From the NCBI GenBank assembly GCA_036389375.1, contig DASVQA010000009.1, positions 20,947-84,946 on the forward strand: a stretch of DNA of 64,000 bases. The letters run 5' to 3'. Numbering within the stretch: the first letter of the stretch is position 1; the number at the start of each line of letters is the position of its first letter. The stretch comes from QHXQ01 sp036389375 (lineage in GTDB: Bacteria > Acidobacteriota > Blastocatellia > Pyrinomonadales > Pyrinomonadaceae). Positions 34,014 through 45,770 of this stretch are shown here, piece after piece. The notes beneath the pieces are model-generated. The model made no database searches. It was given only the letters and a program-made list of their open reading frames with translations, and had not been told where the DNA came from. The translations under genes and the position numbers were made by a program.

Positions 34014-34925
34014 TCAGAAGGCGGGCGGCGCGGGCGGACGCGGCGAGTCATCCTGCTTCGCCTCTTCGCGCCCCTTCTCCGGTGCGGGTGGGATAACTTC
34101 GGGGTGCGCCTTTAGATACGCTTCGAGCTTGCGGTTGAACGAATCGGCCTGCTCGCCCTGCTCGCGCGTGAGTTGATCGAGGTAGCGTTCTTCGCCCTTG
34201 CGTATGTACTTCGACAGCGTGCGGCGCGCGGCCTCTTTGTCCTGCTGATTCCACAGGTAGGCTTGAATCGCTTCGGCCCGGACGATGATCGACGGATGCT
34301 CCTGCACTTGCCGGAGCACTTCCGCGTCGGCGCGTTCGTTGTGCATGTAAGCCAGCCCGTCAATCGCCTTCGCTTGCAGCGTCGCCAGCGCGGTCTGCTC
34401 GATGATCTCGCCCTCCTGCGTCCGCGTCCCTTCGCGTGGGAACGGTTGATTGACGAACTGATGCAGGAACTCTTGGCCGGCGGGGCTGCGTATCTCGCCG
34501 AGCAACGAGAGCGCGAGCAACGCGCGGCTGTGATCCGTCTTCTGCGCGCGTGTTATCTCTTCCGTGAACGCTTTGACGATCTCCTGATTATCGCGCACGC
34601 CTTCGAGCGCCTTGCGCGCGTCGTCGTGTTCTTCGTCAATGGATTGGCCGGCCCAGTCAATAAAGGCTGAGACCGAGCGGCGGGCTTCGTCGCCTGCGCC
34701 GTTGAGGGCGGGCGCATTGTGTCTGGGACGATTGGCCAAGAGCCTGCTCGGCGACGGCCCGGCCGGCTCGCGCGCGCCCGGCGTCGGGGCCTCGGTCGGC
34801 GCTGTCCGGTTCGACACCGCCGGTTGCTGGCGGTAACAAGCCGAGCCGACGAGCAGGGCTGCGAGCGCAAAGAGGGTCAGCAGCAGCAACCACCGACTCC
34901 GTGTTGGTCTTAATAATTGAGACAT
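34014..34925 (-). CDS. Exported helical-repeat protein, possible lipoprotein
   Basis: The product has 303 residues. The N-terminus has a long hydrophobic stretch ending LLVGSACYRQQ, a weak lipobox with Cys at about residue 32. A Pro/Thr linker follows. The rest is helical with HEAT-like segments (AFIDWAGQSIDEE, LLALSLLGEIRSPAGQEFL, AIDGLAYMHNERADAEVL). The C-terminus is Pro/Glu-rich. It starts 28 bases downstream of the previous secreted gene's start side on the same strand. Function unknown. Confidence 0.65.
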   Translation of the reverse strand: MSQLLRPTRSRWLLLLTLFALAALLVGSACYRQQPAVSNRTAPTEAPTPGAREPAGPSPSRLLANRPRHNAPALNGAGDEARRSVSAFIDWAGQSIDEEHDDARKALEGVRDNQEIVKAFTEEITRAQKTDHSRALLALSLLGEIRSPAGQEFLHQFVNQPFPREGTRTQEGEIIEQTALATLQAKAIDGLAYMHNERADAEVLRQVQEHPSIIVRAEAIQAYLWNQQDKEAARRTLSKYIRKGEERYLDQLTREQGEQADSFNRKLEAYLKAHPEVIPPAPEKGREEAKQDDSPRPPAPPAF

Positions 34926-35222
34926 AGGTTGGAAACCTCTCTATTGGCAATGCCGGTTGCGGGACACGGCAGGTTAAAAGCATCTAGCAGCGTAAGTAGC
35001 GGACGCAAAATATCTGCGCGGTCTTTACGAGAAGCACCTCTTGTGCCAGCGCCAGCGCGCAGATTGCTAGCGGGCGAATCCCTACTAAATCTGCGCGCCG
35101 ACGGGTGCGCCGGGCCGCCCGCCAGTACACTGCTGTGGACAACAGACGCGGCTTTGTCTCTTTTTGTGGACAATCGCCGCCTGCCCGTCCGCTGCCGCCT
35201 TGCGCTTGCGCCTGACGGTCGC
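34926..35222. other. Intergenic region with two DnaA-box-like 9-mers
   Basis: No gene is supported. TGTGGACAA occurs at 35134-35142 and 35165-35173, 31 bases apart and in the same orientation; the complement TTGTCCACA is one base from the DnaA-box consensus. Two boxes alone do not make an origin. The stretch leads into the rimP promoter. Confidence 0.45.
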
Positions 35223-35252
35223 TTGCCTCTACCTTGAGCCATCCCGTATAAT
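35223..35252 (+). promoter_or_regulatory. Promoter of the rimP-nusA-infB operon
   Basis: TTGCCT (35223-35228) and a perfect TATAAT (35247-35252) are 18 bases apart. Transcription would start near 35259, leaving a leader of roughly 100 bases that contains the terminator-like hairpin before rimP. Confidence 0.7.
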
Positions 35253-35284
35253 CCGCCTCTTGATCAGAGCGCGGCGCTCTCGTC

Positions 35285-35311
35285 AGTGGGTTCGCGCCCA
35301 CTTTTTCTTTT
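35285..35311 (+). terminator. Intrinsic terminator/attenuator in the rimP leader
   Basis: AGTGGG (35285-35290) pairs with CCCACT (35297-35302) around a 6-base loop, followed by TTTTCTTTT. A second small hairpin (35266-35280) precedes it. A terminator inside the leader of rimP-nusA recalls the known rimP-leader element, where termination depends on NusA level. The attenuation role is inferred from position. Confidence 0.75.
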
Positions 35312-35355
35312 GTGCGCGAGCACGATTTTTTGAGCAGCGGGGGTTTGAAAACACG

Positions 35356-35889
35356 TTGGAAGCCGCCGAGATTGAACAGCGCATACGCGAGATCGCCGAG
35401 CGCGTCACAGTCGAGCACGGACTCGAATTTGTCCACGCCGAAGTGGGCGTCATCGGCCGCAGCGCCGCCGTGCGTATCTTCATTGACAAGCCGGGTGGGG
35501 TGACGCACGAGGATTGCTCGCTGGTCAGCCATCACGTCAGCACTGTGCTCGACGTGGAGGACTACATTCATTCGGCTTATACGTTGGAGGTCTCCTCGCC
35601 GGGGCTTGAGCGCGGGCTTTATCGGCGTGCGGACTACGAGCGCTTTGCCGGGCGGCTGGCCAAGATGAAGGCCCGGCAGCCCGTCAACGGGCAGCGCAAT
35701 TTTCGCGGGCGCATCGTCGGCGTCGAAGGCGACGAGGTGCTCTTTGATGACAACACAAACGGGCGCGTCCGCGTGCCCGTCGAGCAGATCGCCAAGGCGA
35801 ACCTCGAAATTGACATAGACGAAGAATTTCGTCTCGCCGCCGAGCGCGAGCAACAGGCCAAAGCGCAGGGCGGCCCTACAACTGAATAG
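35356..35889 (+). CDS. rimP: Ribosome maturation factor RimP
   Basis: From a TTG at 35356 the protein has 177 residues, near the family norm; the frame is open upstream but non-homologous. It shows IREIAERVTVEHGLEFVHAEV, VRIFIDKPGGVTHEDCSLVS, the hallmark YTLEVSSPGLERGL, FRGRIVGVEGDEV and ANLEIDIDEEF. RimP helps 30S subunit assembly. It opens the operon with nusA. The absence of an ATG and the weak ribosome site leave the exact start uncertain. Confidence 0.92.
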   Translation: MEAAEIEQRIREIAERVTVEHGLEFVHAEVGVIGRSAAVRIFIDKPGGVTHEDCSLVSHHVSTVLDVEDYIHSAYTLEVSSPGLERGLYRRADYERFAGRLAKMKARQPVNGQRNFRGRIVGVEGDEVLFDDNTNGRVRVPVEQIAKANLEIDIDEEFRLAAEREQQAKAQGGPTTE

Positions 35890-35890
35890 C

Positions 35891-35963
35891 AGAGGTCGGA
35901 GGCCAGAGGTTAGAGGTTAGAGGTCAGGCAGAACCGGCCGCCCTAACGTCTGATTGGCTGGCC
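35891..35963. repeat. Degenerate GAGGTTA-word element after the rimP stop
   Basis: Beginning one base after the stop, the words AGAGGT, AGAGGTT, AGAGGTT and AGAGGTC occur in a row (35891-35925). GGCCAG (35901) pairs with CTGGCC (35958), and GTTAG with CTAAC at 35943, so a decayed hairpin remains. It resembles the better-preserved element after infB. Confidence 0.5.
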
Positions 35964-35981
35964 GCTGACGGCAAAAAAAAT

Positions 35982-37844
35982 ATGAGTACGTCCATCGGAC
36001 AGAGTATTGACGCGCTGTGCAAAGAGCACGGCATTGACCGCGATCTGGTGATCGAGGCGATGAAAGAGGCGGTGCGCGCCGCCGCCCGCAAGCAGTTCAA
36101 GTCGGGCGAGGAGATCGCCGTCGAATGGTCGAGTGAAGCCGGCATCGAACTATTCGCCTCAAAGGTTATCGTCGAAGAGGTGACGAATCCGGGGCGCGAG
36201 ATGTCGCTTGCGGAAGCGCAGGAGTTGGCCGGCGACGAGGTGGAACTGGGCGACGAATTGCAGATTCCTTTGCCAATGGAAGAGATGGGCCGCATCGCCG
36301 CGCAAACCGCCAAGCAGATTCTGTTTCAGAAGGTGCGCGACGCCGTGCGCGCCAACGTCTACGAGCAGTACATAGATAAGGTCGGCGATCTCGTCAACGG
36401 TTACGTGAAGCGGTTCGAGCGCGGCGACATTATCGTGGACATGGGCAACGTCGAATCCATTCTGCCGCGTTCGCAGCAGTCGCGTGGCGAGCAGTGGAAT
36501 CAGGGCGAGCGCATCCGCGTCGTCATCGAGGACGTGTTGAAAGAATCGAAGGGGCCGCAGATCGTCACGTCGCGTTCGTCGCCGGAGATGTTGAAGCGCC
36601 TGTTCGAGATGGAAGTGCCGGAGATTTACGACGAGACAGTCGTGATCAAATCGGCGGTGCGCGAACCGGGCGAGCGCGCGAAGATCGCGGTCGCCTCGAA
36701 CGAGCGCGACGTTGACCCGGTCGGCGCGTGCGTCGGCATGAAGGGGTCGCGCGTGCAGGCGATCATCAGAGAGTTGCGCGGCGAGAAGATCGACATCATC
36801 GAATGGTCGGACGAGCCGTCGGTCTTTGCCGCCAACGCCTTGTCGCCCGCGAAGGTCAATCAGGTGCGGATCACGGACATCGAGAAGCGGCAGATGGAAG
36901 TGATCGTTAACGAAGATCAGTTGAGTTTGGCCATCGGCAAGCGCGGACAGAACGTGCGCCTCGCCACGAAGTTGGTCGGGTGGAACATAGACATACGCAG
37001 CGAGGAAGAGTTGAAGAAAGAGGTGGCGGAGCAGATGGGCGCGCTCATCGCTTCGGGCGCGGCCGTGCCGCTCTCGGCGCTTGAGGGCGTGACCGCCGCC
37101 ACGACCGCCGCGCTCGCCGAACACGGCATCGAAGACATAGACGCGCTCGCCGCCACTTCGCTCGACGATCTGGTTGAGTTCCTCGACATCTCGCTCGACG
37201 AAGCGCAGAGCATGATCGATTCGGCGCAGGCTGTCGTCGCCGCCCGCGAACGGAGCAAGGCGGAAGGCGAAGGCGAAGCCGAAGGAGCGGCTGCCGACGC
37301 TGCGCCGACCGAGGCAGCGGAGACGATTGAAAGCTCGGGGGCCGGCGGCGAGGTCGTACATCAAAACAGCGTGTCGGTCGAGTTTGATCCGACAAGTGAC
37401 GCGGGTGAGGTCGAGCCGTCCGAAGAGATGATCGCGCGCGGCTATGATGAAGCGGTCGAGGGGCGCGCGCCTTATCAAGCCGAGCCGGTCATTCTGGCCG
37501 AAGAATCGGTCGATCCGGTGGCGCTCTCGGAAGCCGATCCGATGTCGGCGGACGAGTTGCTCTTGCAGGGTGCGGGGCGCGACCTGCGACCTGACACCAT
37601 CACGCCCGACCCGGCCATGACCTCGACGGGCGCGGCGCTCGTTGCCGACGAAGAGGCGGCCGACGAGGGCGAACCGCCCGTTGAAGAGGATGCGCCGCTT
37701 GCGCCGTTAACAAGTGCGAGCGAAGCGTCTGCGCCTGAGATCCAAGTTTCGTCCGCGCCCGCGCCCGAATATCGGGTCGAGGCGAACGACGAACGTGACG
37801 CTGCGGAGCACGAGAAGCAAGATGCTTCCGACAGCGCACAATGA
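35982..37844 (+). CDS. nusA: Transcription termination/antitermination protein NusA
   Basis: The protein has 620 residues. Domains in order: the NusA N-terminal RNAP-binding domain (1-125, LVIEAMKEAVRAAARKQF), S1 domain (about 130-195, GDLVNGYVKRFERGDIIVDMG), KH1 and KH2 (200-345, CVGMKGSRVQAIIREL, LAIGKRGQNVRLATKL), and a helix-hairpin-helix repeat (365-415, LAEHGIEDIDALAATSLDDLVEFL). The last 200 residues are an acidic, Ala/Glu/Pro-rich tail not found in most NusA. It could autoregulate the operon through the rimP leader. Confidence 0.97.
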   Translation: MSTSIGQSIDALCKEHGIDRDLVIEAMKEAVRAAARKQFKSGEEIAVEWSSEAGIELFASKVIVEEVTNPGREMSLAEAQELAGDEVELGDELQIPLPMEEMGRIAAQTAKQILFQKVRDAVRANVYEQYIDKVGDLVNGYVKRFERGDIIVDMGNVESILPRSQQSRGEQWNQGERIRVVIEDVLKESKGPQIVTSRSSPEMLKRLFEMEVPEIYDETVVIKSAVREPGERAKIAVASNERDVDPVGACVGMKGSRVQAIIRELRGEKIDIIEWSDEPSVFAANALSPAKVNQVRITDIEKRQMEVIVNEDQLSLAIGKRGQNVRLATKLVGWNIDIRSEEELKKEVAEQMGALIASGAAVPLSALEGVTAATTAALAEHGIEDIDALAATSLDDLVEFLDISLDEAQSMIDSAQAVVAARERSKAEGEGEAEGAAADAAPTEAAETIESSGAGGEVVHQNSVSVEFDPTSDAGEVEPSEEMIARGYDEAVEGRAPYQAEPVILAEESVDPVALSEADPMSADELLLQGAGRDLRPDTITPDPAMTSTGAALVADEEAADEGEPPVEEDAPLAPLTSASEASAPEIQVSSAPAPEYRVEANDERDAAEHEKQDASDSAQ

Positions 37845-37852
37845 CCGCCGCA

Positions 37853-37877
37853 GGCGCGTCGCCAGCGGCGACGCGCC
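37853..37877 (+). terminator. Strong hairpin between nusA and infB
   Basis: GGCGCGTCGCC (37853-37863) pairs perfectly with GGCGACGCGCC (37867-37877) around a 3-base loop, 8 bases after the nusA stop. No U-run follows, so it may be a pause or mRNA-processing hairpin rather than a terminator. The rest of the 200-base gap shows nothing else. Confidence 0.6.
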
Positions 37878-38047
37878 CTGCTCGCTTGCTCGCCTGCATG
37901 AGCCTTTGCCGGTTCGCAGTCAGCGCCCGACGTGATGGCCGGGCCGCCGCGCCCGGTAAAGGTCAGGAAGTTTGCGAGTTTGACTCTCTAACCTTTGCAG
38001 CGCGCGACGCCGTTGCCGTTTAACCCAAGCGTCGTCGGAAGGAATGC

Positions 38048-40925
<2,878 letters not shown>

Positions 40926-40927
<2 letters not shown>

Positions 40928-41008
40928 AGGTCGGCGGTCAGAGGTGAGCGGTCAGTAACATGCTGACCTCACTAACCTCTGACCGCGCACCTCTGACCTC
41001 TTGTTTTT
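40926..41008 (+). repeat. Long hairpin with GAGGTCA words and T-tail between infB and rbfA
   Basis: The left arm (40926-40955) begins within the infB stop codon and repeats AGAGGTC/GGTCAG words. The right arm (40963-41001) carries the inverse words with small insertions. TTGTTTTT follows directly before the rbfA ATG. It has the form of a terminator but lies inside the operon, so it may reduce readthrough into rbfA. Confidence 0.7.
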
Positions 41009-41401
41009 ATGCGACGGCCCGAGAAAGTTGCCGAGTTGGTGCGCGAGGAGATCGCGCAGATCGTGGGTTACGAGTTGGAAGACCCGCGCGTGGCTGCGGT
41101 CACGGTGACGGACGTGCGCATGTCGGAGAATCTGCGCGAGGCGCGCGTCTACGTGATGCTGAGCGGCACGGAGCAGGAAGCGGCGGCGGCGCTGCGTGCG
41201 CTGGAACGCGCCGCGCCGTTCGTGCGTCGCCAGTTGGCCATGAAGCTCAACCTGCGCCGCACGCCCTTCGTCCACTTCATCCGTGACAGCGTGGAAGAAC
41301 AGGCGACGCGTGTGGCCGCGCTGCTCGCGGAGATCGAACGCGAGCACGCACCCGCGGCAATCGAATCAGCGGAGAGAGGAGATGTAAGGGATGAGGGCTG
41401 A
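41009..41401 (+). CDS. rbfA: Ribosome-binding factor A
   Basis: The 130-residue KH-fold protein matures 16S rRNA 5' ends. Family marks: RRPEKVAELVREEIAQIV, VTVTDVRMSENLREARVYVMLSG, and LRRTPFVHFIRDSVEEQATRVAALLAEIE. The last residues (GDVRDEG) are encoded within the left arm of a hairpin element, so the native C-terminus may have been replaced. No ribosome site is visible because the U-run of the preceding hairpin abuts the ATG. Confidence 0.95.
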   Translation: MRRPEKVAELVREEIAQIVGYELEDPRVAAVTVTDVRMSENLREARVYVMLSGTEQEAAAALRALERAAPFVRRQLAMKLNLRRTPFVHFIRDSVEEQATRVAALLAEIEREHAPAAIESAERGDVRDEG

Positions 41402-41463
41402 GCGCTGAAGGCTGAAAGGAACAATCTGCTTCTTCAGCCCTCAGCCCTCAGCCCCTCATCCCT
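41387..41463. repeat. Long hairpin with GGCTGA words after rbfA
   Basis: Arms of about 31 bases (41387-41416 and 41432-41463) pair with about three mismatches and one bulge around a 15-base loop. The arms are chains of AGGGCTGA-type words and begin AGGGATGAGG. The left arm encodes the end of RbfA and its stop. A rho-independent role is possible although no clean U-run follows. Confidence 0.75.
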
Positions 41464-41472
41464 CGTTTCATT

Positions 41473-42531
41473 ATGCTTAGTCAAGTTGTCGAGTTGATCG
41501 AGGCGAAGCGGCACTTTGCCATTACTTCGCACCTGCGCCCGGACGGCGACGGGCTGGGTTCGAGTCTGGGGCTGTACTGGCTGCTGCGTGCGCTGGGGAA
41601 AGACCCCGAAGTGATCATGCACGACCCCGTGCCGCACGCTTATCTGAAACTGCCCGGCGCAGAGCATGTCCGCGTCACGCCCACAGTTGACCGCCCTTAC
41701 GATGCGGTCTTCGTCATCGAATGCTCGGACATCACGCGCCCCGGTCTCGCCAATCTCGACCAACAGCTTGTCGTCAACATCGATCACCACGCCACGACTT
41801 CCCTCTTCGGTCAGATCAACTGGATTGACTCGACCGCGTCGGCCGTCGGCGAGATGATCTACAATCTCTGCAAAGCTATCGGCGTCCGACCCACGCGCGA
41901 ACTCGCCGAATGCGTCTACACGGCGCTCATCACGGACACAGGCTCGTTCCACTATTCAAACACGACGGAGCGCACGTTCAAGGTCGCTTCAGAGTTGGTG
42001 CGCGCAGGCGTCAAGCCAGCGAAGATCGCGCAGGCCGTCTATAGCAACTACCCCTGGAGCAAGCTTGATCTGATGCGCGAGGTGCTCTCGACCGTGCGTC
42101 ACGATCCGTCGGGCCGGGTCGCATGGCTGCGGCAGACCGCCGCGATGCAGACGGGCACGGGCGCATCGGACGAGGACGCGGACGGGTTCGTTAATTTCCC
42201 GATGAGCGTCGGGGATGTCGAAGCGGTCGCGTTTTTGAAGGAGACGACGCCGGGCGTCTATCGCACGAGTTTGCGCTCGAAGGGCGACGTAAACGTGGCG
42301 CGCATCGCCGAGCAGTTCGGCGGCGGCGGGCATCGCAACGCCGCTGGCTGCACGTTGACCGGCGCGTGGGACGACGCCGAGCGGCTCATCGTCAGCCTGC
42401 TGCTCGCCGCCGTTGACCGCGCCCACCCGGACATCAGCGTGCCGCCCGACAACGGGCACACGCCGCGCGGCGGCACGAGCGGGCCGCTCCGCTCCGACCG
42501 CGCCGGGCACGACGTAATCAACGCGGCCTAA
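41473..42531 (+). CDS. nrnA: DHH-family oligoribonuclease/pAp phosphatase NrnA
   Basis: The protein has 352 residues with a DHH domain (LRPDGDGLGSSLGLYWLL, the VNIDHHATT motif around residue 100, TDTGSFHYSNTT) and a C-terminal DHHA1 domain (RSKGDVNVARIAEQFGGGGHRNAAGC). NrnA degrades short RNAs and nanoRNA and dephosphorylates pAp to AMP. The position after rbfA is common in many phyla. The last 35 residues are a disordered tail. Confidence 0.94.
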   Translation: MLSQVVELIEAKRHFAITSHLRPDGDGLGSSLGLYWLLRALGKDPEVIMHDPVPHAYLKLPGAEHVRVTPTVDRPYDAVFVIECSDITRPGLANLDQQLVVNIDHHATTSLFGQINWIDSTASAVGEMIYNLCKAIGVRPTRELAECVYTALITDTGSFHYSNTTERTFKVASELVRAGVKPAKIAQAVYSNYPWSKLDLMREVLSTVRHDPSGRVAWLRQTAAMQTGTGASDEDADGFVNFPMSVGDVEAVAFLKETTPGVYRTSLRSKGDVNVARIAEQFGGGGHRNAAGCTLTGAWDDAERLIVSLLLAAVDRAHPDISVPPDNGHTPRGGTSGPLRSDRAGHDVINAA

Positions 42532-42722
42532 AGCGTGCGCGCAAGCGCAGCCAGCGCGCCCCACGAATCCACACGAAACGACGCGGTTGCGAACAAGGGA
42601 TTTGCGTCCTTCGGGCCCTTCCGCGTGGGTTCGTGGTTAAGCTTTATGCGCCGCCGCCCTGTGCAGGAAGTGGCGCGCTGCTTTGCTCATTCCTCGTTCT
42701 TAGTTCATACTGCCGCTCGAAT

Positions 42723-43694
42723 ATGACCTGGTTTCGGAAAAAGGAGCAGAAGATCGAACCTGTCCCGGCCGAGGAACGCGTCGTCAAGACCGAAGGCGTC
42801 TTTCGCAAGTGCGACGAGTGCGACGCGGCGCTCTACCGGCGCGAGTTGGAAGAGTCGCTGCAAGTCTGCCCGCACTGCAACCATCATTTCCGCATCGGCG
42901 CGCGCGAACGACTCGCCATCCTTTACGACAACGCCGAATACGAAGAGTTAGACGCCGACGTAATCTCCGGCGATCCGCTTGAGTTCACCGACACGAAACC
43001 CTACAAGCAACGGCTCGAACAGGCGCGTGCGGCAACGGGGCTGCCCGAAGCCGTCATCACGGCGCGCGGTAAGATCGGCGGGCATCTGGCGTTTGTCGGC
43101 GCGATGGACTTCAGTTTTCTTGGCGGCTCGATGGGTTCGGCCGTCGGCGAGAAGATCACGCGCATCATCGAGCGCGCCATCGAAGCACGCGGGGCGGTCT
43201 TAACGGTGTCGGCTTCCGGCGGCGCACGCATGCAGGAGGGCACGCTCTCGCTGATGCAGATGGCGAAAATCTCCGCCGCGCTCGCGCGCCTCGACGAAGC
43301 GCGCCTGCCCTTCATCTCGATCCTGACAGACCCGACGACGGGCGGCGTTACCGCCAGCTTCGCCATGCTCGGCGACGTGATCTTGGCCGAGCCGAAGGCG
43401 CTCATCGGATTCGCCGGCCCGCGCGTCATCGAACAGACCATCCGGCAAAAGCTGCCCAAAGATTTCCAACGCTCCGAGTTTCTGCTCGAACACGGCATGG
43501 TTGACGACGTGGTTGATCGTCGCCAGCTACGCGACAAGTTGATCAAGCTGCTCAACTTCATGGTCAATCCTGAGTTGCAGGTGAGCACGCCGCAGTTCAA
43601 CCCAAGCAGCAACGGGCGCGACCCAAACGGCAAACCGCCAGCGATAGAGACGGCGGACAACCTGCCCGCCTCCAAACCCCAAAGCAAGACCTAA
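42723..43694 (+). CDS. accD: Acetyl-CoA carboxylase carboxyltransferase subunit beta
   Basis: The protein has 323 residues from ATG 42723. An N-terminal zinc ribbon (C30, C33, C49, C52) precedes the crotonase-fold transferase domain: VGAMDFSFLGGSMGSAVGEKI, VSASGGARMQEG, DPTTGGVTASFAMLGDV and IGFAGPRVIEQTI. It carboxylates acetyl-CoA with AccA, which is not in the window. The preceding 190-base gap holds a weak promoter-like pair (TTGCTC, then CATACT) just before the gene. Confidence 0.97.
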   Translation: MTWFRKKEQKIEPVPAEERVVKTEGVFRKCDECDAALYRRELEESLQVCPHCNHHFRIGARERLAILYDNAEYEELDADVISGDPLEFTDTKPYKQRLEQARAATGLPEAVITARGKIGGHLAFVGAMDFSFLGGSMGSAVGEKITRIIERAIEARGAVLTVSASGGARMQEGTLSLMQMAKISAALARLDEARLPFISILTDPTTGGVTASFAMLGDVILAEPKALIGFAGPRVIEQTIRQKLPKDFQRSEFLLEHGMVDDVVDRRQLRDKLIKLLNFMVNPELQVSTPQFNPSSNGRDPNGKPPAIETADNLPASKPQSKT

Positions 43695-43811
43695 ACCCAT
43701 TCGATCTTGCTTTGCGCCCTTCTGTTTTTGCGCGAGGTAAATGCGTACGAGCGTATAACCTCACGCAGAGACGCAGAGCGGGCCGTAAAGGTGTGTGCCA
43801 TCGTCAACCTG

Positions 43812-45116
43812 ATGCAGTTTGATGAAGCGGTTCAATATCTGCTGAGTCTGGGGCATGAGACTTTGGCCATGAAGCTCGGGCTTGCCAACGTCGCACGTCT
43901 CTTAGCCGCGCTCGACAATCCGCAACATGCTTATCCGGCCGTGCAGATCGCCGGGACGAACGGCAAAGGCTCGACCGCCGCGCTGCTCGCCGCCATCTGC
44001 CGCGCCGCACGTATCCGCGCCGGTCTCTACACCTCGCCGCATCTCATCTCGATCACGGAGCGCATCCGGCTCGACGGCGCACAGATCACGCCCGCCGAGT
44101 TTGCGCGCTGGGCCACAGAAGTCCGCGCCGCCGCCGAGTCGTTAAATGATAACGGGGGCGTGCGCCCGACGTTCTTCGAGCAGGTCACGGCGCTTGCGCT
44201 CCTCGCTTTCCGTGCGGCCGGCGTGACGCTCGCGCTCTTAGAGACGGGTCTCGGCGGCCGGCTCGACGCGACCACCGCCGCGCGCGCGGGCGTTGTCGCC
44301 ATCACGCCCATTGCCCTTGATCATCAAGCCTACTTGGGCAACACGCTCGCCGAAATAGCCGCCGAGAAGGCCGCGATCATTCGCGCCGACACAAGCGTGG
44401 TCGTCGCCCCGCAGACGCCCCCCGCGCGCGCCGTCATCAACACGCGCTGCCGCGCCTGCCGGGTCACACCCGTGTGGGCGACGGAGCACGTGCGCGTTCA
44501 CGACGCGAGCGCCGACGGTCGCCTGCGCGTCACCTTCGAGACCGCGCAGGCCGTTTACGCAAATGTCCGGCTCGCCCTGCGCGGCCGGCATCAACTAACG
44601 AACGCCGCCGTCGCCATCGCGCTCGCCGAGATGCTCTGCGCGCGCGGCTTCAACATCCCGCGCGCCGCGATCATCGAGGGCCTAGAGACGGCCGCGCATC
44701 CGGGCCGGCTCGAACTGCGCGCGGGCCCGCCGCCCGTGCTGTTCGACGGCGCGCACAACCCGGCCGGCGCTGAAGCCTTGCGTGCTTATCTCGATGAATT
44801 CGTCCACGCGCCGCTCACGCTCGTCTTCGGCGCGATGAGCGATAAGGCGCTCGACCCCGTCGCCGCCGCGCTCTTTCCCGCCGCCCGCCGCCTCGTCCTG
44901 ACGCGCCCGACCAACCCACGCGCCGCCACGCTCGACGCGCTGGCCGAACTCGCACAAAGACACGCGCCCGATAGTCTCATCGAACTGGCCGCGCCGCCAG
45001 CGGCGGCCTACCAACGGGCCGCAGAGTTGACGCCGCCCGACGGTCTCATCTGCGTCACCGGCTCGCTCTATCTGGTCGGCGAGGTGCAGGGCTTGGCTGG
45101 TGCGCCGCCGGTCTAA
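43812..45116 (+). CDS. folC: Folylpolyglutamate synthase/dihydrofolate synthase
   Basis: The protein has 434 residues from ATG 43812; the frame is open to 43707 but the extension is non-homologous. Mur-ligase-type ATPase marks: VQIAGTNGKGST, YTSPHL, TGLGGRLDATT, PIALDHQAYLG and FDGAHNPAG. It adds glutamate to folates. The accD-folC pairing is a very common bacterial arrangement, and the genes here lie 117 bases apart. Confidence 0.95.
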   Translation: MQFDEAVQYLLSLGHETLAMKLGLANVARLLAALDNPQHAYPAVQIAGTNGKGSTAALLAAICRAARIRAGLYTSPHLISITERIRLDGAQITPAEFARWATEVRAAAESLNDNGGVRPTFFEQVTALALLAFRAAGVTLALLETGLGGRLDATTAARAGVVAITPIALDHQAYLGNTLAEIAAEKAAIIRADTSVVVAPQTPPARAVINTRCRACRVTPVWATEHVRVHDASADGRLRVTFETAQAVYANVRLALRGRHQLTNAAVAIALAEMLCARGFNIPRAAIIEGLETAAHPGRLELRAGPPPVLFDGAHNPAGAEALRAYLDEFVHAPLTLVFGAMSDKALDPVAAALFPAARRLVLTRPTNPRAATLDALAELAQRHAPDSLIELAAPPAAAYQRAAELTPPDGLICVTGSLYLVGEVQGLAGAPPV

Positions 45117-45180
45117 GTTGTGCACGCCGCCTGCGTGCGCGCCTTTGCCTTTTGCGCGGCGATTGATTAAAAGTTTCAGC

Positions 45181-45735
45181 ATGGATACATCAGGCAAGGA
45201 AGCGCCGGAAGTGCTGGCGAGCGAGGACGTGTTTCGCGGGCGCGTCTTTACGGTCTCGGTGGACACGGTGCGCGAAGCCGGGCGCACGCACCAGCGCGAT
45301 GTCGTGCGGCATCCGGGCAGCGCCGCCATCGTGCCCCTCTTCGCCGACCAGAGCGTGGCGCTCGTGCGCCAGTACAGACACCCGACGGTCAAGTACCTGT
45401 TGGAGATTCCCGCCGGCAGCCGCGACAACTTCGAGCCGCCCGAAGCTTGCGCCGCGCGCGAGTTGCAAGAGGAGTTGGGCCTCGTCGCGGGACAATGGGA
45501 GCAACTGTGCGAGTTCTTCGTCTCGCCCGGTTTCTGCGCCGAGAAGATGTGGGTCTTTCTCGCCACCGACCTGAGCGAGACCGAAGCCCGGCCGGAAGCG
45601 GACGAGATCATCGAAGTTGTCCGCCTGCCGCTCGCCCGCGCGCTCGACATGATCGCCGCCGGTGAGATCGAAGATGCCAAGACGATCATCGGCTTAACCA
45701 TTGTGGCCGCCCGGCTCAACGATCTGCTTGTTTGA
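45181..45735 (+). CDS. NUDIX hydrolase, ADP-ribose pyrophosphatase-like
   Basis: The 184-residue product starts at ATG 45181. The NUDIX box runs from about residue 78 (GSRDNFEPPEACAARE, then LQEELGL) and fits GX5EX7REUXEEXGU. The preceding VRQYRHP and the FVSPGF segment match the ADP-ribose/NDP-sugar pyrophosphatase branch (NudF type). Its stop overlaps the promoter of the next gene. Confidence 0.92.
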   Translation: MDTSGKEAPEVLASEDVFRGRVFTVSVDTVREAGRTHQRDVVRHPGSAAIVPLFADQSVALVRQYRHPTVKYLLEIPAGSRDNFEPPEACAARELQEELGLVAGQWEQLCEFFVSPGFCAEKMWVFLATDLSETEARPEADEIIEVVRLPLARALDMIAAGEIEDAKTIIGLTIVAARLNDLLV

Positions 45736-45761
45736 CGCTCGCGCGGCCCGTCTCTTACACT
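45732..45761 (+). promoter_or_regulatory. Promoter overlapping the NUDIX stop, for the CPBP gene
   Basis: TTGACG (45732-45737) and TACACT (45756-45761) are 18 bases apart. The predicted start of transcription is near 45768, only a few bases before the GTG at 45771, so the transcript would be leaderless or nearly so. Confidence 0.5.
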
Positions 45762-45770
45762 CGCCTTATC

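Noticed and set aside
34926..35222. Replication origin
   Set aside because: Only two DnaA-box-like words, no AT-rich unwinding region and no dnaA/dnaN nearby.
36159..37478. 439-codon open frame antisense to nusA
   Set aside because: Shadow of nusA with no ribosome site or domain.
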